DNA from: Nocardiopsis algeriensis
GTDB taxonomy: Bacteria; Actinomycetota; Actinomycetes; Streptosporangiales; Streptosporangiaceae
DNA: 64,000 bases
Assembly: GCF_014203695.1 (NCBI RefSeq)
Contig: NZ_JACHJO010000001.1
Location: 192,369 to 256,368, forward strand
Direction of reading: 5' to 3'
A model generated the notes under the pieces. It made no database searches. It was not told the origin of the DNA and was given only the letters and a program-made list of their open reading frames with translations. Both the position numbers and the translations under genes were made by a program. Position 1 is the stretch's first letter, and each line of letters starts with the position of its first letter. Below are positions 34,466 through 42,571 of this stretch, piece by piece.

Positions 34466-36655
34466 TCACCTGCGCCGACGAGGCGGCGGCGGGCGATGTG
34501 TCGGCCATGCCTCATTGTCCACCCGCGGTCGGACCCGCCAGTCCAGCCGCTCCGGCGGCGGACCGAGATTGGGCGGTACGCGGTCAGGTCCGGCGTCGAC
34601 TCCCGGGGATGCCGCGGGCACCCCGGCGGGCGGATCGGCGGAGGCATCCGGAGAGGCGGTGCGGGGTCTTTCCCACCCGCCGCGCTCCTCGTTCCCGTTC
34701 GCTGCCCCGCCGCGCCCCGCGGCCGTTTCGTCACCGGTCCTGCGTGAATCGTCCACCGTGGCCAGCGTGGCGGTGGACAGGGTGAGAATACCCGGATTGG
34801 TGTCCGCCAGGACAGGTCCGGCGGGGCCCAGGACCACGGCGGCCGTGGGCGGCAGCGAGCGCAGGGCGCCGGCGTCCAGTCCGTGGGGGCGGGCGCGGAG
34901 GCCGCCGTCCCCTTCCGCCGGCAGGGGGGCGTCCGCGCGGGCCTCCTCCGCGGTGGCCCTTCCCCAGGCCGTGGCGGATCTCACATGGCGTACGAGGTCG
35001 AGCGGGGCGACGGAGGCGGCGTTGCGGATCACCGCGCCGGACTCGGTGTGCGGTGAGGGGAAGAACCTGTCGTCGTCGGCCACCTCCGCGTCCGGGTCGT
35101 CCCCGATCGCGGTGGCCGACTCCCCGACGGCCTCGCCCACGGCCTCGGTGAGGCGGTGCAGCAGCAGGTTCGCGGGGTCGGGGTCGGCGGCGCCCGGCAG
35201 CGCGGCGACCGCGCGGGCGACCTCCTCCGCGGCCTCCCCCTCCTGGCGCATCACCACGGGGAGGCAGTCGGGGGTGCCGAAGCGGGCGAGCGCGGCCGGG
35301 ACCGGGCTCCGGAACATGAGGACGACCTCCACGCCGCTCTCACGGGCGGCGAGGACCACCTGCTCCACCTCCTCGGCGGGAAGGGCGTCGGCGCCGCACA
35401 CCACGACCGTGCGGGTGCGCGCGGGGCGCCTCCTGGTGTGGCCGCCCGCCGCGGAGGGGCCGGAGCGGGGCACCTCCAGCAGCTCGCTGAGCGAGGCCAC
35501 GGCGTAGGTGCCGTAGACGCGGGCCGCCGTCTCCCCGGAGGCCCGGTCCATGGAGATGATCTTGACCTGGGCGTAGGCGTCGTCCTCGGCCCTCGTGCCG
35601 ACCGCCTCGAAGGGGGCCAGGCGGCGCTCCAGCTCCCATGCCCGCTCCCAGGCGACGTCCGCGCAGCGCTCGCGCGCCCGGGCCCGCTGGCCCGCATCGA
35701 GCAGGGCGAGCGCGGGGTCGTCCTCGGCGGCGTCGTCCTCGGGGGTGATGAGGGCGCGCAGGCCTCCGATGAGCTCGGCGACGCCGGCCTGCGGCCCGAG
35801 CACCTCCAGCAGGCGCAGCAGGAGGGTCTCGTCGGCGTCGACGTCCTCGGCCGGGCCGGAGGCGGCGGCGACGGCGGAGAGGACGCGGGCCCGCTGTCCG
35901 GCGTCGAGGTTGGTGCCGAGGGTCATCAGGGGCAGGTCGGCGGGCAGCACCCAGCGGCGGGGGGCGACGGCGCAGCGCCGGGCCAGCCGGACGAGTTCGC
36001 GGGAGACGGGGCGTCCGGTGAGGTCGACGACGGTGAGGTCGCCGCCCTCGCGCAACCGGGAGGCCCCGACGGTGGCGAGCAGTGCCGACCAGCCCGCGTC
36101 CGTGCCGCCGAGCACGACGACGGTGCCGGTCCCGGGCGGGACGGTCACCCCGTGCCAGAGGGGCTGGGCCTCGTAGGCGCGGCAGGCGGCCTGCCACTCG
36201 GTGTACTCGCGGGCGTGCTCCCGCTGCTGCTCGTGGAGGGAGCGGTCGCGCTCCTCGCGCTCGGCCTCCAGGAGCTCGCGGGCGCGCGCCAGGCGCTGGG
36301 CGACGACCTGGCGGCTCTGGACGAGGGCGAGGCCGACGGGGGCCGCGATCGCGGCGCAGGCCAGCACCCCTCCGACGGCGAGGACGCCGGGGAGGATGCG
36401 CAGGGCCCACAGCAGCAGGCACAGGAGGGCGAACACGGCGAGTCCGGCCAGTGCGGCGTGGAGCGGCCGGTTGGTCCGGGCCTCGCTGTCGCGCTGGGCG
36501 GCGATCCACTCCTCGCCGACGGTCTCCGCGTCGGCCGGGGCGGGCCGGCGCGGCGCCGGTCCGGGTGGAGGCAGGAGTACGGCGTGCTGCCAGCCGAGGT
36601 AGGTCCGGCCGGCCTCGCCTCGGGACGCACTGCCTGGCCGCGGGTTGGGGGGCAC
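34466..36655 (-). CDS. large membrane-anchored protein of unknown function with degenerate P-loop
   Basis: The 729-residue protein starts with GTG and carries two membrane helices (about 64-84 and 88-111) followed by a charged coiled coil (about 112-150). A large cytoplasmic region follows. Near residue 180 the segment VVVLGGTDAGWSALLATVGAS sits where a Walker A would be, but the GKT/S is replaced. Later strands (TVVDLTGRPVS, VVVCGADALPAEEVEQVV, VEVVLMFRSPVP) are spaced as in FtsK-like ATPase folds. The last 100 residues are low-complexity Pro/Ala/Arg. It precedes murT by 21 bases. I do not recognise the family. Confidence 0.6.
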   Translation of the reverse strand: MPPNPRPGSASRGEAGRTYLGWQHAVLLPPPGPAPRRPAPADAETVGEEWIAAQRDSEARTNRPLHAALAGLAVFALLCLLLWALRILPGVLAVGGVLACAAIAAPVGLALVQSRQVVAQRLARARELLEAEREERDRSLHEQQREHAREYTEWQAACRAYEAQPLWHGVTVPPGTGTVVVLGGTDAGWSALLATVGASRLREGGDLTVVDLTGRPVSRELVRLARRCAVAPRRWVLPADLPLMTLGTNLDAGQRARVLSAVAAASGPAEDVDADETLLLRLLEVLGPQAGVAELIGGLRALITPEDDAAEDDPALALLDAGQRARARERCADVAWERAWELERRLAPFEAVGTRAEDDAYAQVKIISMDRASGETAARVYGTYAVASLSELLEVPRSGPSAAGGHTRRRPARTRTVVVCGADALPAEEVEQVVLAARESGVEVVLMFRSPVPAALARFGTPDCLPVVMRQEGEAAEEVARAVAALPGAADPDPANLLLHRLTEAVGEAVGESATAIGDDPDAEVADDDRFFPSPHTESGAVIRNAASVAPLDLVRHVRSATAWGRATAEEARADAPLPAEGDGGLRARPHGLDAGALRSLPPTAAVVLGPAGPVLADTNPGILTLSTATLATVDDSRRTGDETAAGRGGAANGNEERGGWERPRTASPDASADPPAGVPAASPGVDAGPDRVPPNLGPPPERLDWRVRPRVDNEAWPTHRPPPPRRRR

Positions 36656-36820
36656 GTCCGGACACCTCCAGGTCGGCTGCCCGGCGGGCGGCCGGAGATT
36701 CGGTTCACGCGGGGGCGGTTCCGCCGGCGCGGGGCCGGAGGGGTGATCAGAATGCTGCCACTGCCCCGCGTGCTTGTCACGGCCGTACGGGCGGCGCGCC
36801 GCGTGTGCCTCCCCGCGACG

Positions 36821-36870
36821 GCGAGGGGCGCCGGCGCCGCGGTCGTACCGCGGGCACCGGCGCCCCTCGC
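36821..36870. terminator. strong hairpin downstream of the sseA-DUF1416 unit
   Basis: GCGAGGGGCGCCGG pairs with CCGGCGCCCCTCGC, enclosing an inner CCGCGG/CCGCGG pairing. It lies 13 bases after the DUF1416 stop and probably ends the sulfur operon before the downstream murT-gatD group. Confidence 0.8.
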
Positions 36871-36883
36871 GCGCGTCAGGCCC

Positions 36884-37183
36884 TCAGGCCTGTACCTGGA
36901 TGTCGATGACCTTGCCGACCTGGGCCGTCACCGGGTACTCGCCGGTGAAGCCCTGGGAGGCCAGGACGCGCACCTTCCAGTCGCCGTCGGCGGCGAAGAA
37001 CCGGAAGGTGCCCTCGTCCCCGGTGGCCACCTCGCCGACGAAGTCGTCGGAGGCGTTGACCAGCCGGGCGTAGGCACCGCGCAGCGGCTGCCCGTCGCGG
37101 GTCACGGTGCCCTGGATGACTGCCTGGTTTCCGGCGTCGACGCCCTCGAGGGCGACACCGCCGATCGGGGCCGCGCAGCTCAC
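36884..37183 (-). CDS. DUF1416 protein (SseC-like, sulfurtransferase partner)
   Basis: The 99-residue product starts with GTG at 37183, and GTGA overlaps the sseA stop, so it is translationally coupled to sseA. It starts with a conserved cysteine (SCAAPIGGVALEG) followed by a transthyretin/carboxypeptidase-regulatory-like beta sandwich (VIQGTVTRDGQPLRGAYARL, FRFFAADGDWKVRVL). DUF1416 (SseC) genes accompany sseA throughout the actinobacteria and are thought to act with the sulfurtransferase; the biochemical role is unknown. Confidence 0.85.
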   Translation of the reverse strand: MSCAAPIGGVALEGVDAGNQAVIQGTVTRDGQPLRGAYARLVNASDDFVGEVATGDEGTFRFFAADGDWKVRVLASQGFTGEYPVTAQVGKVIDIQVQA

Positions 37184-38019
37184 TTGGCCTCCCCGAGCTC
37201 GATCGGCACGCCCACCAGGGAGCCGTACTCGGTCCAGGAGCCGTCGTAGTTCTTGACGTTCTCCAGGCCGAGGACCTCGTGCAGGGCGAACCAGCTGTGC
37301 GAGGAGCGCTCGCCGATGCGGCAGTAGGCGATGATCTCCTGGTCGAGGTCGACGCCGGCCTCCGTGTAGAGCGCGCGGAGCTCCTCGTCGCTCTTGAAGG
37401 TGCCGTCCTCGTTGGCGGTCTTGGCCCACGGGATGTTGCGCGCGGTGGGGATGTGGCCGGGGCGCTGGGCGGCCTCCTGCGGCAGGTGCGCGGGCGTGGC
37501 CAGCTTTCCGGTGAACTCGTCGGCCGAGCGGACGTCGACCAGGACCTTCTTGCCGATGGAGTCGACGACCTCGTCGCGGAAGGCGCGGATGGAGAGGTCC
37601 TGGTCCTTGGCCTTGTACTGGGTGGCGGGGCGCTCGGGGACGTCCTTGACGAGCTCGCGGGAGTCGAGCTCCCACTTCTTGCGGCCGCCGTCCATCAGGC
37701 GGACGTTCTCGTGGCCGTACAGCTTGAAGTACCAGTAGGCGTAGGCCGCGAACCAGTTGTTGTTGCCGCCGTAGAGGACGACGAGGTCGTCGTTGGCGAT
37801 GCCCTTGTCGGAGAGCAGCTTCTCGAAGCCGGCCTTGTCGACGAAGTCGCGGCGGACCGGGTCCTGGAGCTCGGTCGCCCAGTCGATCCTGACGGCGCCG
37901 CGGATGTGCCCCCCGTCGTAGGCGGACGTGTCCTCGTCGACCTCGACCAGGACGACGTTGTCGTCGTCGAGGTGAGCCTCAACCCAATCGGCGTCCACGA
38001 GGGCGTCGGAGCGGCTCAT
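37180..38019 (-). CDS. sseA: thiosulfate/3-mercaptopyruvate sulfurtransferase
   Basis: This two-domain rhodanese moves sulfane sulfur from thiosulfate or mercaptopyruvate to a thiol acceptor. The 279-residue protein has an inactive N-terminal rhodanese domain (about 10-125) and a C-terminal one with persulfide-forming Cys233 in YCRIGERSSHSWF. The CRIGERSS loop is typical of the actinobacterial CysA/SseA group. It is followed by DUF1416 in overlap and preceded, about 410 bases upstream, by a cysteine-containing leader peptide, which suggests control by cysteine supply. Confidence 0.93.
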   Translation of the reverse strand: MSRSDALVDADWVEAHLDDDNVVLVEVDEDTSAYDGGHIRGAVRIDWATELQDPVRRDFVDKAGFEKLLSDKGIANDDLVVLYGGNNNWFAAYAYWYFKLYGHENVRLMDGGRKKWELDSRELVKDVPERPATQYKAKDQDLSIRAFRDEVVDSIGKKVLVDVRSADEFTGKLATPAHLPQEAAQRPGHIPTARNIPWAKTANEDGTFKSDEELRALYTEAGVDLDQEIIAYCRIGERSSHSWFALHEVLGLENVKNYDGSWTEYGSLVGVPIELGEAK

Positions 38020-38431
38020 GGGGAACCTCCTGCTGTTTCTTGTGCGGTGTGGCGTACGTGATGGATGCCCCGGAGTGGAGGGCCGCCCGGGGCAAGGGGG
38101 TCGTCAGGCTGTCTTCGCCGGTGCCGGCGTACGGCAGCGGGGGAGCACGCACCCGGCGGTCGGTCGGAGCACGGTGCCGGGAGGAGCTGCGGAGAGGTCG
38201 CGTACGGCAGCGAGGGGCCGGAGCACGGGGAGAAGGTCCGCCGGAGCCCGGAGCTCCGAGCGCCGGAGGTCGGCGGAGAGGGCCGCGACCGGTACGGAAG
38301 CGGTCAGGGCCGCGGTGGGATGCTGTTCCCGAAGGTGGACCTGCATGACGTGTCGTCCCCAGCTGCGTGCACGAGTCGGATGTCGGTCGCGCGAGGGGGC
38401 GCGGGTCTCACCTGGAGGGAGCCCGTGCGCC
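38020..38431. other. long untranslated leader between the leader peptide and sseA
   Basis: This 412-base stretch lies between the short leader frame and sseA on the minus strand. It is rich in GC and in short inverted repeats (for example around the GAGCTCCGAGCGCCGGAG run near 38260), but I cannot single out one terminator/antiterminator pair by eye. No frame has coding character on either strand. Confidence 0.35.
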
Positions 38432-38518
38432 CTAGGGGCACAGACAGAGCGCGGTGGCGACGCGGCAGAGGTCCACTGCCCGTCGCTTCGTCAGATAAGC
38501 GCTCGTCAAGGAAGTCAC
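38432..38518 (-). CDS. cysteine-rich leader peptide, 28 aa
   Basis: A GTG-started 28-codon frame begins VTSLTSAYLTKRR and ends with a segment matching the small leader peptides annotated upstream of sulfur genes in actinomycetes (a Thr/Arg-rich stretch, then VDLCRVATALCLCP). Three cysteine codons lie near its end. In mycobacteria, cysteine-rich short frames upstream of sulfur operons act as cysteine-responsive attenuators; this one sits ahead of sseA-DUF1416 in the same direction. No clear Shine-Dalgarno is seen, which fits leaderless translation. Confidence 0.75.
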   Translation of the reverse strand: MTSLTSAYLTKRRAVDLCRVATALCLCP

Positions 38519-38625
38519 GACTACGAAGCTACTCGAGACCGGTGATTTTGTCACCAGTGGCCTGGATCACAGGGCTTCCGTCGTGGCCGGTGAGGGGCCC
38601 GCCGAAGCTCCCCACCGGCCCTCGT

Positions 38626-38952
38626 TCAGAGGACGGCGGCGCCGACCGCGGCGATCACGTCGGCCTTGCGGGGCATGCCCGAGGCCCGGCGCACGATCCG
38701 GCCGGAGGCGTCGAGGACGAGCACGGTGGGGGTGCCCGTGATCCCCAGGCGGCGTACGAGGTCGAGCCGGGACTCCGCGTCGACCTCGACGTGGGCGACC
38801 CCCTCGACCATGTCGGCGACCTCGTCGAGGATGCGCCGGGTGGCCCGGCAGGGCTGGCAGAAGGCGGTGGAGAACTGCACGAGGGTGGCCCGCTCCCCCG
38901 GTTCGGCGCCGAGGTCGGCCGTGGTGAGGGCCTCGCCGGTTCCGGCTCCCAT
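38626..38952 (-). CDS. thioredoxin-like protein
   Basis: The 108-residue protein has the thioredoxin fold with active site CQPC in FSTAFCQPCRATRRIL (about residues 32-35) and the cis-proline in GITGTPTVLVLD. It is shorter than ThiX-type fusions and has no signal peptide, so it should act in the cytoplasm. It lies just upstream of the sulfur operon and next to a DUF2993 gene, the same neighbourhood as thiX-sseA in mycobacteria. Confidence 0.88.
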   Translation of the reverse strand: MGAGTGEALTTADLGAEPGERATLVQFSTAFCQPCRATRRILDEVADMVEGVAHVEVDAESRLDLVRRLGITGTPTVLVLDASGRIVRRASGMPRKADVIAAVGAAVL

Positions 38953-38984
38953 GTGGCTTCTCCCTTCCGTCCGCGCGGCGTGTG

Positions 38985-39683
38985 TCAGGCCGCCTCGGAG
39001 CCCATCAGGGGGACGTCGGTGGCGGTACCGGTGATCCGCAGGCCGCCGGGGACGGACTCGGCACCGGTGAGGGCGAGGCCGTAGGGCAGCTCCGGCATCG
39101 GGAAGCTGAAGGTGATCATGTCCGCGACCATGCCGCTGACGTCGACCGGGGCGTCGCCCACCTGGACGTCGGTCGGCGTGACCAGGATCGTCCCCTCCTC
39201 GACCGTGATCTCGGGTGCGGCCTCGACGGGGACGCTGATGCCGAAGTCGGCCAGGGCCACCGTGCCCGAGATGCGGGGGCTGCCGTTCTCGGTGGAGACG
39301 GTGACGCCCTCGGGCAGGTAGGGGTTGACGAACGAGTAGGGAAGGACGGCGGTGCCCTCCAGGGTCCCGGCGACGACGTTCGGGGCGGAGAGCAGGTCGG
39401 CCAGGGGCGCCTCGACGTCGGAGGCGGTGATCTCGATCTGCTCGGCGGTGACCTCGCCGAGGGTGGCGGAGGTGGCGCGGATGTTGAGCTCCTCGTAGGT
39501 GCCGCCGAGGGCCTGGGGCAGGAAGGCCCACCCCTCGATGGACACCTCGGGCTCCTCGGACATCTCCATCCGCTGCGAGATCTGCTGCGCGATCATGCTC
39601 TGTGCGAGGCTGCGTCCTCCCATGTCCGCGGCTACGACGAGGACCGCCAGGAGGATGAGGAGGACGACAAGGAACTTACGCAT
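38985..39683 (-). CDS. DUF2993 (LmeA-like) exported lipid-binding protein
   Basis: The 232-residue protein starts MRKFLVVLLILLAVLVVAAD, a signal peptide or anchor, followed by AQSMIAQQISQRM and a long run of beta strands with small helices, the DUF2993 layout. LmeA, a mycobacterial member, is a periplasmic phospholipid-binding protein needed for lipoarabinomannan maturation. A similar envelope-lipid role is plausible but untested. I start at the ATG at 39683 because the longer frame upstream lacks coding character. Confidence 0.8.
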   Translation of the reverse strand: MRKFLVVLLILLAVLVVAADMGGRSLAQSMIAQQISQRMEMSEEPEVSIEGWAFLPQALGGTYEELNIRATSATLGEVTAEQIEITASDVEAPLADLLSAPNVVAGTLEGTAVLPYSFVNPYLPEGVTVSTENGSPRISGTVALADFGISVPVEAAPEITVEEGTILVTPTDVQVGDAPVDVSGMVADMITFSFPMPELPYGLALTGAESVPGGLRITGTATDVPLMGSEAA

Positions 39684-39914
39684 CTGGGATCCCGGCACAC
39701 TTTCTTTCGCTCCGACGCGCCTCTCGGCCGGATGTCCGGCCGGTCTTCGGTCACACGCCACCGGCGCGGGGCGGGCGCCGATCATGGAGAACCTGTAGGG
39801 AAGGGTACTTCACCGGTACTTGGACGCCGAGAACCGTTATGCGGTTTTGGGACCAGGGCAAAAAGGTCCCGCCGAGCGCTCCTCCCCAGGTGGGACCCCT
39901 CCGCCGGGGTCCCG

Positions 39915-41066
39915 TCAGTGGGGCATGAGCAGCGCGGCGAGGCCGTCGCTGGCCGCCGCACCCGAGAGGGAGAGCTCGATCACGTTCGTCGCCGCGACGT
40001 GGGCCGAGCTGCGGCGCACGAACTCGATGACGTGCGGCTGCTGCTCGTGCTCCTCCTTGGCCAGGTCGTCCCGGTAGATCGCGTAGACGATGCGCTGCAG
40101 CGGCGCCCTGGGGACCGTGTGGCAGGCGAACAGCAGCGTGTCCGGCTCGCGCCGGGCGACCTCCTCCACGACCTCGTCCGCGATGCGGTCGAAGCCGGCC
40201 TCCTGCCCCTCCCCGAGCGTGTAGATGGTGATGACGCCGCGCAGCTTGGCGGCCGGCGCGCGGCGCACGGGCGGGCCGTCGTAGGCCTCGTCGTAGGGGT
40301 CGGCGTTGCGGCGCTTGCGGCGCACGGGCTCCTCCGGGAGGTCGTCTTCTTCGAAGTCCTCGTCGTAGTCGTCGTAGTCGTCGTACTCGTCCTCGTCGAG
40401 CTCGTCCCGGCGGGGGCGCACGGCCATGGCGGCGGCGCCCCACAGCGCGGCGACCGCGCCGAGCATGAGCAGCGGGCCGACGGCGCCGAGGCCGAGGCGG
40501 CCGACCGCGACGGAGAGCACGGCGGCCAGGGCGAGGAGTCCGATCACGCCCAGCTGGACCCTGCGGGTGCCCCGCGGCTTGCGCAGCACCGCGACGAGCG
40601 CGGAGACGAGGAAGATCGCGACGACGACCTGCACCACGTTGACGAGTGAGCGCGGGACGAGGTCGTAGTGGTCGCCCAGGGCCGGGAAGGCCTTGGCGAA
40701 CTGGCCGCTGAGGCGGTCGACGCTCAGCACGACCAGGGGGACGATGGTGAAGGCGCTGAGGAAGAGCCGCGAGGTGAACCGGCCCCTCGGGGAGCGGACC
40801 CCGTACTCCAGGGCGCCCCAGGCGATGTAGAGCGGGCCGATGAGGCTGATGCCGATGTGGAACAGGCGGAAAGTGAGCTCACCGAACTCGAACATCGCGC
40901 CGACCACGCCGACGCTGAGGCCGGCGGTGATGCCCAGTGCCCCGACGAGCCACCCGACCGTGGGGATCCCCGGGCGGCGTTGGGCATACGCAGCGAGCGC
41001 GGCGGTCGCGCTCCAACCGACCAACGCGCTTATGAATGCCAGTGCTACCGTCACCATCCCGACCAT
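39915..41066 (-). CDS. seven-helix membrane protein with C-terminal ABM-like domain
   Basis: From the ATG at 41066 the product is 383 residues. Seven hydrophobic helices fill about residues 1-225, with an early GWSATAALAAYAQRR loop. A highly acidic Asp/Glu/Tyr linker follows (DELDEDEYDDYDDYDEDFEE, about 232-252). The last 100 residues (VITIYTLGEGQEAGFDRIAD, then LLFACHTVPRAPLQRIVYAIY) match the ABM-like dimeric alpha/beta barrel of small monooxygenases. The fusion could sense or handle a lipophilic compound at the membrane. ATG codons at 41057 or upstream are alternatives. Confidence 0.75.
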   Translation of the reverse strand: MVGMVTVALAFISALVGWSATAALAAYAQRRPGIPTVGWLVGALGITAGLSVGVVGAMFEFGELTFRLFHIGISLIGPLYIAWGALEYGVRSPRGRFTSRLFLSAFTIVPLVVLSVDRLSGQFAKAFPALGDHYDLVPRSLVNVVQVVVAIFLVSALVAVLRKPRGTRRVQLGVIGLLALAAVLSVAVGRLGLGAVGPLLMLGAVAALWGAAAMAVRPRRDELDEDEYDDYDDYDEDFEEDDLPEEPVRRKRRNADPYDEAYDGPPVRRAPAAKLRGVITIYTLGEGQEAGFDRIADEVVEEVARREPDTLLFACHTVPRAPLQRIVYAIYRDDLAKEEHEQQPHVIEFVRRSSAHVAATNVIELSLSGAAASDGLAALLMPH

Positions 41067-41166
41067 GATGATGCACGTAAGCGGGTGGGTGTGCACTCCG
41101 TCCCGGTATGGGAAGACCCTTCGGAGGAAGATCCCGCAGAACGAAGGGCAAAACAGCACTCCTTAC

Positions 41167-41182
41167 TGTGACCTTCATCACG
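41167..41182. promoter_or_regulatory. CRP-family binding site candidate
   Basis: TGTGACCTTCATCACG matches the CRP consensus TGTGA-N6-TCACA with one mismatch, and overlaps a short palindrome ATCACGTGAT. It lies in the 225-base divergent promoter region between the ABM-fusion gene (start 41066) and the HAD gene (start 41292). Confidence 0.5.
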
Positions 41183-41291
41183 TGATTTATCGCCCTCGGC
41201 CAGGGCCCGCGTACCGCACGCGAGGGGCCGTAGGCTCGCACTACTCGGGGAGCGGAGAGCACCGGATCCCCACTCGAGCCAGGAGAGAACC

Positions 41292-42080
41292 GTGTCACAC
41301 CACGCCGTCCCCCCGTCTCCGGCTGGGGCCGCCTTCTTCGACGTGGACAACACCCTGATGCGGGGTGCGTCGATCTACCACTTCGCCCGCGGCCTGGCCT
41401 CACGCGACCTGTTCACCACACGCGACCTGATGCGCTTCGCATGGGGGCAGACCGTGTTCCGCGTGACCGGCAGTGAGCAGCCCGAGCACATCAACGCGGC
41501 CCGCGAGGCCGCTCTGGCCTTCGTCGCCGGACACGGCGTGGCCGATCTGGTCTCCCTCTGCGAGGAGATCTACGACGAGACCATGGCCGACCGCATCTGG
41601 GAGGGCGCCCGCCGGCTCGTCCAGCGCCACCTGGACGCCGGGCAGCCGGTGTGGCTGGTCACCGCCACCCCGGTGGAGCTCGCTCAGATCATCCGGCGCA
41701 GGCTGGGGCTCACCGGTGCGCTGGGCACCGAGGCCGAGAACATCGACGGCGTGTACACGGGCCGCCTCAACGGCGACCTGCTGCACGGGCCGGCCAAGGC
41801 CGTGGCGGTGCGCTCCCTGGCCGGCAAGGAGGGCTGGGACCTGTCCCAGTGCTCGGCCTACAGCGACTCCTCCAACGACCTCCCGCTGCTGTCCCTGGTG
41901 GGCCGCCCGCACGCGGTCAACCCCGACAGCGCGCTGCGCCGCTACGCCCGCAGCCGCGGCTGGCCGGTGTACGACTTCCGCCGCCACCGCGGCACGCTCA
42001 AGGCGGCCATCCCCGCCGCCGTCGGTGTGGCCGCCGGAGCGGTCGCCCTGCGCGCCCTCCGACAGCGCAGAGCCGCCTGA
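41292..42080 (+). CDS. HAD-IB family phosphatase (SerB-like)
   Basis: The GTG at 41292, with AGGAGAG upstream, gives 262 residues. HAD motif I is AFFDVDNTLMRGAS (nucleophile Asp17, acid/base Asp19), motif II is LVTATP, and motif III/IV is SAYSDSSNDLPLLSLVG. This is the HAD-IB subfamily that includes phosphoserine phosphatase and lysophosphatidate-type enzymes. The C-terminal hydrophobic stretch (about 233-252) suggests membrane association. Its position near a galE-like gene and bS22 matches the serB1 region of mycobacteria. Confidence 0.88.
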   Translation: MSHHAVPPSPAGAAFFDVDNTLMRGASIYHFARGLASRDLFTTRDLMRFAWGQTVFRVTGSEQPEHINAAREAALAFVAGHGVADLVSLCEEIYDETMADRIWEGARRLVQRHLDAGQPVWLVTATPVELAQIIRRRLGLTGALGTEAENIDGVYTGRLNGDLLHGPAKAVAVRSLAGKEGWDLSQCSAYSDSSNDLPLLSLVGRPHAVNPDSALRRYARSRGWPVYDFRRHRGTLKAAIPAAVGVAAGAVALRALRQRRAA

Positions 42081-42283
42081 ACCCCGCCCCAAAGGCGCCC
42101 GAACGAGGGGACTACGGCCGAAGGCCGTCCGTCGAGGGCGCCGGCGGGCATTGAGCAGGCCGAAGCACCGGCCACCCGCAAGCCCACCCCAACCCCAGGG
42201 GGTGTGCCGTGAGGGCGCCGGCGGGGTTCCGCAGGAGCGGAGCGAACATCCGAGGAACGAGGATGTGAGCGCAGCGACGAAGA
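42081..42283. repeat. 203-bp tandem repeat, unit 1
   Basis: The unit starts directly after the HAD stop codon. It includes ACGGCCGAAGGCCGT, the inverted pair GGCGGGGTTC/GAACCCCGCC and an inner ACATCC/GGATGT pairing, so the 3' half can form a branched hairpin. It has no coding character. Confidence 0.8.
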
Positions 42284-42486
42284 ACCCCGCCCTGAAGGCG
42301 CCCGAGCAAGGAAGCCACGGCCGTAGGCCGTCCGTCGAGGGCAGTGGCGGGTGACAAGCGGGCCAAAGCACCGGTTCCCCGCAAGCCCACCCGCGCCCCA
42401 GGGGGTGTGCCGTGAGGGCGCCGGCGGGGTTCTGCAGGAGTGGAGCGAACATCCGAGGAACGAGGATGTGAGCGCAGCGACGAAGA
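42284..42486. repeat. 203-bp tandem repeat, unit 2
   Basis: This is a near-identical copy of unit 1 with exactly the same length. Differences are scattered substitutions. The same internal hairpin elements are kept. Confidence 0.8.
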
Positions 42487-42511
42487 ACCGCGCCCCAAAG
42501 GCGCCCGAACC
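42487..42511. repeat. partial third copy of the 203-bp repeat
   Basis: About 25 bases match the beginning of the 203-bp unit (CGCCCCAAAGGCGCCCGAAC), then the sequence leaves the repeat and enters a stretch with a short GGAGGCCCCAAAGC duplication before the epimerase stop. Confidence 0.7.
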
Positions 42512-42571
42512 GGGGCCGAAGCGAAGCGGAGGCCCCAAAGCAAGCACAGCGGAGGCCCCAAGCCAGCACAA

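Noticed and set aside
42081..42511. CRISPR array
   Set aside because: The repeat units are 203 bp long and directly adjacent without spacers. CRISPR repeats are 25-40 bp with unique spacers between.
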